Shown here piece after piece: positions 5,804-7,829 of a DNA stretch of 7,829 bases. The stretch is from Tannerellaceae bacterium (lineage in GTDB: Bacteria > Bacteroidota > Bacteroidia > Bacteroidales > Tannerellaceae), in contig JAISRY010000033.1 of the NCBI GenBank assembly GCA_031273385.1, positions 1 through 7,829 of the forward strand, written 5' to 3'. Positions within the stretch are counted from its first letter, which is position 1. Each line of letters opens with the position of its first letter. Below the pieces are notes generated by a model. It had not been told where the DNA came from, ran no database searches, and saw only the letters and a program-made list of their open reading frames with translations. The position numbers and the translations under genes were made by a program.

Positions 5804-7495
5804 ATGGATATGAAAAAAATGACTATTTATCAGGTTTTCCCTCGTTTATTTGGTAACAGGAGGGCTTCTCTGGTCAGGAACGGAAACCTGGCGGAGAACG
5901 GGGTAGGTAAGTTCTCGGCGTTTACGCCTGCCGTTTTGAGAGCGATTAAAGAGTTGGGTATAACGCACGTATGGTATACCGGAGTGATCGAACATGCGAC
6001 GCAGGCCGACTATACCGCCTACGGCATCCGGAAAGACCACTCCGCCATCGTAAAAGGGAAAGCCGGCTCCCCTTATGCCATCAAAGACTATTATGACGTA
6101 GACCCCGACCTGGCCGACCACGTCCCCTCCCGGATGGAGGAGTTTGAAAGCCTCGTCGAACGGACGCACACCGCCGGCATGAAAGTGATCATCGACTTCG
6201 TCCCCAACCACGTCGCCCGACAATACCACTCCGACGCCCGCCTGCCCTACGTCAAAGACCTCGGGCAACACGACAATACCCTGCTGGCGTTCGACGTGAA
6301 CAACAACTTCTACTATATCCCCCACCAGCCGCTCATGATCACCCGCCACATGCAGGATGAAGACTTCGAATACAGCGAGTTCCCCGCCCGCGCGACGGGC
6401 AACAACCGCTTCGACCCCTTCCCCTGCGAGCATGACTGGTACGAAACCATCAAGCTCAACTACGGCGTGAACTACCAGGCGGGCGTGGCCTGCTTCTGCC
6501 CGCTTCCCGATACGTGGACAAAGATGCTGGATATCCTGCTCTTCTGGGTCGGTAGGGGGGTAGACGGCTTCCGTTGCGACATGGCGGAGATGGTGCCGGT
6601 GGAGTTCTGGGAGTGGGTCATCCCCGAAGTGAAGAAAGCGCGGAACGTCTGTTTCATCGCCGAAGTATACAATCCGGCGGAATACCGCAACTACCTGCAC
6701 CGCGGCCATTTCGACTACCTCTACGACAAAGTCGGCCTGTACGATACCCTCCGGGCGGTCACCTGTGGCCACGCCCCGGCCTCGGATATCAGCAAGACCT
6801 GGCAGGCCGTCGAGGGGATTCAGCCCAACATGCTCCATTTCCTCGAAAACCACGACGAACAGCGTATCGCCTCCACATTCTTTGCCGGCAACGCCCGCGC
6901 CGGCATACCGGCCATGATCGTCGCCGCCACCCTCAACACCAACCCCGTCATGATCTACAACGGACAGGAGTTGGGCGAACGCGGCATGGACGACGAGGGC
7001 TACAGCGGATGCGACGGGCGCACCACCATCTACGACTACTGGAGCATGGAGAGCATACGCAACTGGCTGAACCAGCTTTCGGGAAAGGAAAACAGCCTGA
7101 CCGAAGAGCAGTCCGCCCTCCGCGCGACCTACGCCCGCCTCCTGAACCTCACCCAGACGGAGCCGGCAATCACCCAAGGCCTCTTCCACGACCTGATGTA
7201 TGCCAACACCGCCAATCCCCAGTTCGACCCGGCGAAGCAATACGCTTTCCTGCGCAAACACGGAAACGAGGTCATCCTCTGCATCGCCAACTTCGACACG
7301 AAAGACTGTACGACCGCCGTCTACATCCCCTCGCACGCTTTCGAAGCCCTCTCTTTCGGCGACAACAAACCCGCCTGCCTCACCGACCTACTCACCGGAG
7401 ACCAGTCCGCCGGCACCCTCACCAGCGCCTACCCCTACCGCCTCCCCCTCCCCCCCCAATCCGCCAAACTCCTAAAATTCACCTTTGAGAGCTGA
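5804..7495 (+). CDS. GH13 alpha-amylase-family glycoside hydrolase, cytoplasmic
   Basis: The 563-residue enzyme has the complete GH13 catalytic set. Region I is DFVPNH (131-136), region II GFRCD with nucleophile Asp259, region III FIAEVY with acid/base Glu287, and region IV ENHDEQ with transition-state Asp351 (His350 before it). The (beta/alpha)8 barrel runs from about 5 to 420, with a long B-domain insertion at about 140-240, and a C-terminal beta-sandwich follows from about 475 to 560. There is no signal peptide or lipobox; MDMKKMTIYQVFPRLFG leads straight into the first barrel strand. An intracellular role on maltodextrin or storage glucan is therefore inferred, not SusG-like surface starch degradation. 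The ATG at 5804 is chosen; ATGs at 5810 and 5819 are alternatives that leave the domain intact. Hydrolase versus transferase activity cannot be settled. The gene is strongly GC-rich and ATC-biased, and ends near an 8-C run (7450-7457). Confidence 0.93.
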   Translation: MDMKKMTIYQVFPRLFGNRRASLVRNGNLAENGVGKFSAFTPAVLRAIKELGITHVWYTGVIEHATQADYTAYGIRKDHSAIVKGKAGSPYAIKDYYDVDPDLADHVPSRMEEFESLVERTHTAGMKVIIDFVPNHVARQYHSDARLPYVKDLGQHDNTLLAFDVNNNFYYIPHQPLMITRHMQDEDFEYSEFPARATGNNRFDPFPCEHDWYETIKLNYGVNYQAGVACFCPLPDTWTKMLDILLFWVGRGVDGFRCDMAEMVPVEFWEWVIPEVKKARNVCFIAEVYNPAEYRNYLHRGHFDYLYDKVGLYDTLRAVTCGHAPASDISKTWQAVEGIQPNMLHFLENHDEQRIASTFFAGNARAGIPAMIVAATLNTNPVMIYNGQELGERGMDDEGYSGCDGRTTIYDYWSMESIRNWLNQLSGKENSLTEEQSALRATYARLLNLTQTEPAITQGLFHDLMYANTANPQFDPAKQYAFLRKHGNEVILCIANFDTKDCTTAVYIPSHAFEALSFGDNKPACLTDLLTGDQSAGTLTSAYPYRLPLPPQSAKLLKFTFES

Positions 7496-7500
7496 AATGA

Positions 7501-7531
7501 GTTGAGAATTGAGAGTGGAGAGTTGAGAGTG
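7501..7531 (+). repeat. Short TTGAGA direct repeats
   Basis: TTGAGA occurs at 7502-7507, 7509-7514 and 7523-7528 within a purine-rich run just after the GH13 stop. The copies are imperfect and irregularly spaced. Similar degenerate runs are common in Bacteroidales intergenic DNA (recollection). No function is evident. Confidence 0.55.
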
Positions 7532-7610
7532 AAAAAGAACCTGTGCGTGTAATAGGGGCATTGCGAACGCCCAATAAACCAGGTTTATCAAAAAGGGAAA
7601 TGACGGCGAT

Positions 7611-7642
7611 AGCAATCCCGTTAGGGGGAGCGAGCGGGAGAA
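7611..7642. repeat. Diverged relative of the 2403-2435 hairpin unit
   Basis: ATCCCGTTAGGG (7615-7626) followed by GCGAGCGGGAGAA (7630-7642) aligns with the H1 unit at 2403-2435, which has ATTCCGTTAGGAAT followed by CGCTCGGTAGAA. The GTTA loop and the GAA end are kept, but the right stem arm and the GC block have drifted, so only a short stem (CCC/GGG) remains. It looks like a decayed copy. Confidence 0.45.
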
Positions 7643-7687
7643 CGTCATGTCGACCGAGCGCAAACAGGACGTCATGTCGACCGAGCG
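7642..7687. repeat. 19-bp direct repeat with 27-bp period
   Basis: ACGTCATGTCGACCGAGCG occurs at 7642-7660 and again, identical, at 7669-7687. The second copy continues into AAGCGAGTGGAGACA (7688-7702). The larger unit TGTCGACC...GGAGACA can form a bulged stem through TGTC/GACA. It resembles the widespread Bacteroidetes repeat of the form TTTCGACCGAGCGAAGCG (recollection). ACCGAGCG is also found in the 2515-2527 arm of the array. Confidence 0.7.
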
Positions 7688-7764
7688 AAGCGAGTGGAGA
7701 CAACTCCGATCGCAAGGGCGGTAAATGAGTGTGTCGCACCTCTGGATTGCTTCACTGCGTTTAT

Positions 7765-7812
7765 AATGACGAGAATTTACAATCGGCTAAAAATCAATCA
7801 ATTCTCGTCATT
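7765..7812. repeat. 13-bp perfect inverted repeat with 22-nt loop
   Basis: AATGACGAGAATT (7765-7777) is the exact reverse complement of AATTCTCGTCATT (7800-7812). The right arm overlaps the right arm of the longer inverted repeat, so the two pairings exclude each other. The run of Ts after it (7818-7822) makes it a possible terminator on the + strand, though it lies 270 bp beyond the GH13 stop and the loop is long. Confidence 0.6.
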
Positions 7813-7829
7813 TCCCCTTTTTGATAAAC

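Larger units (their letters stand above)
7496..7829. other. 334-bp repeat-rich non-coding end of the window
   Basis: No credible gene is present; the short frames here are low-complexity repeat translations. The region is a patchwork of short repeats described separately: TTGAGA-type direct repeats, a long inverted repeat, a diverged hairpin unit, a 27-bp-period duplication and a 13-bp inverted repeat. ATGACG or its complement CGTCAT recurs at 7600, 7643, 7670, 7766 and 7806. A 7-bp palindromic pair, ATAAACC and GGTTTAT, lies at 7574-7588 around a single A. Together these look like an accumulation of extragenic palindromic elements. Confidence 0.7.
7583..7829. mobile_element. Possible MITE-like element bounded by a 23/24-nt inverted repeat
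   Basis: The 23 bases at 7583-7605 are matched by the reverse complement of the 24 bases at 7806-7829, with a single indel (three Gs against four). The right arm touches the window edge and may extend farther, so element length and target duplication cannot be judged. The inside carries no gene, as expected of a non-autonomous element, but holds several other repeats. The left arm starts beside the ATAAACC/GGTTTAT palindrome at 7574-7588. A composite of unrelated extragenic palindromes is the main alternative. Confidence 0.45.

Noticed and set aside
5846..7336. A 496-residue open frame antisense to the GH13 gene.
   Set aside because: The GH13 frame has all catalytic motifs. The antisense frame is open because of GC-rich third positions and its product is low-complexity Val/Gly/Asp-rich with no recognisable domain.

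Overview
The window looks like a piece of a Bacteroidales chromosome, most likely Parabacteroides/Tannerellaceae-like or Bacteroides-like. The reasons are a Bacteroides-type 734-residue membrane pyrophosphatase, promoter candidates of the TTTG / TAnnTTTG type instead of E. coli-type boxes, start codons with weak or no Shine-Dalgarno sequence, a BACON-like surface protein, and intergenic regions full of palindromic repeats. The genus assignment is inference.

Layout. (1) Positions 2-1387, + strand: the 3' part of an AT-rich, ATA-rich gene for a repetitive beta-sandwich protein, cut by the left edge. (2) 1388-1699: non-coding, with several competing hairpins and one very stable GC hairpin. (3) 1700-2329, + strand: a RibD-C/dihydrofolate-reductase-like protein. 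(4) 2330-2614: the gap between convergent genes, holding a symmetrical array of four related hairpins (REP/REPIN-like) centred near 2475. (5) 2615-4819, - strand: hppA, a K+-dependent membrane pyrophosphatase carrying the four residues I recall as the signature of the Na+,H+-pumping subfamily. (6) 4820-4957: a divergent promoter region. (7) 4958-5782 and 5804-7495, + strand: a patatin-like phospholipase and a cytoplasmic GH13 alpha-amylase-family enzyme, 21 bp apart and probably one operon. (8) 7496-7829: no gene; a mosaic of short repeats, a diverged relative of the hairpin unit at 2403-2422, and a 23/24-nt inverted repeat that reaches the right edge and may bound a MITE-like element.

Working together: hppA couples hydrolysis of biosynthetic pyrophosphate to ion pumping. 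The patatin and GH13 enzymes lack export signals and so probably act in the cytoplasm on lipid esters and on alpha-glucan or maltodextrin. No multi-gene defence or biosynthetic system is visible. The most unusual signals are the non-coding repeats, above all the covarying hairpin array, and the ion-specificity residues in hppA.
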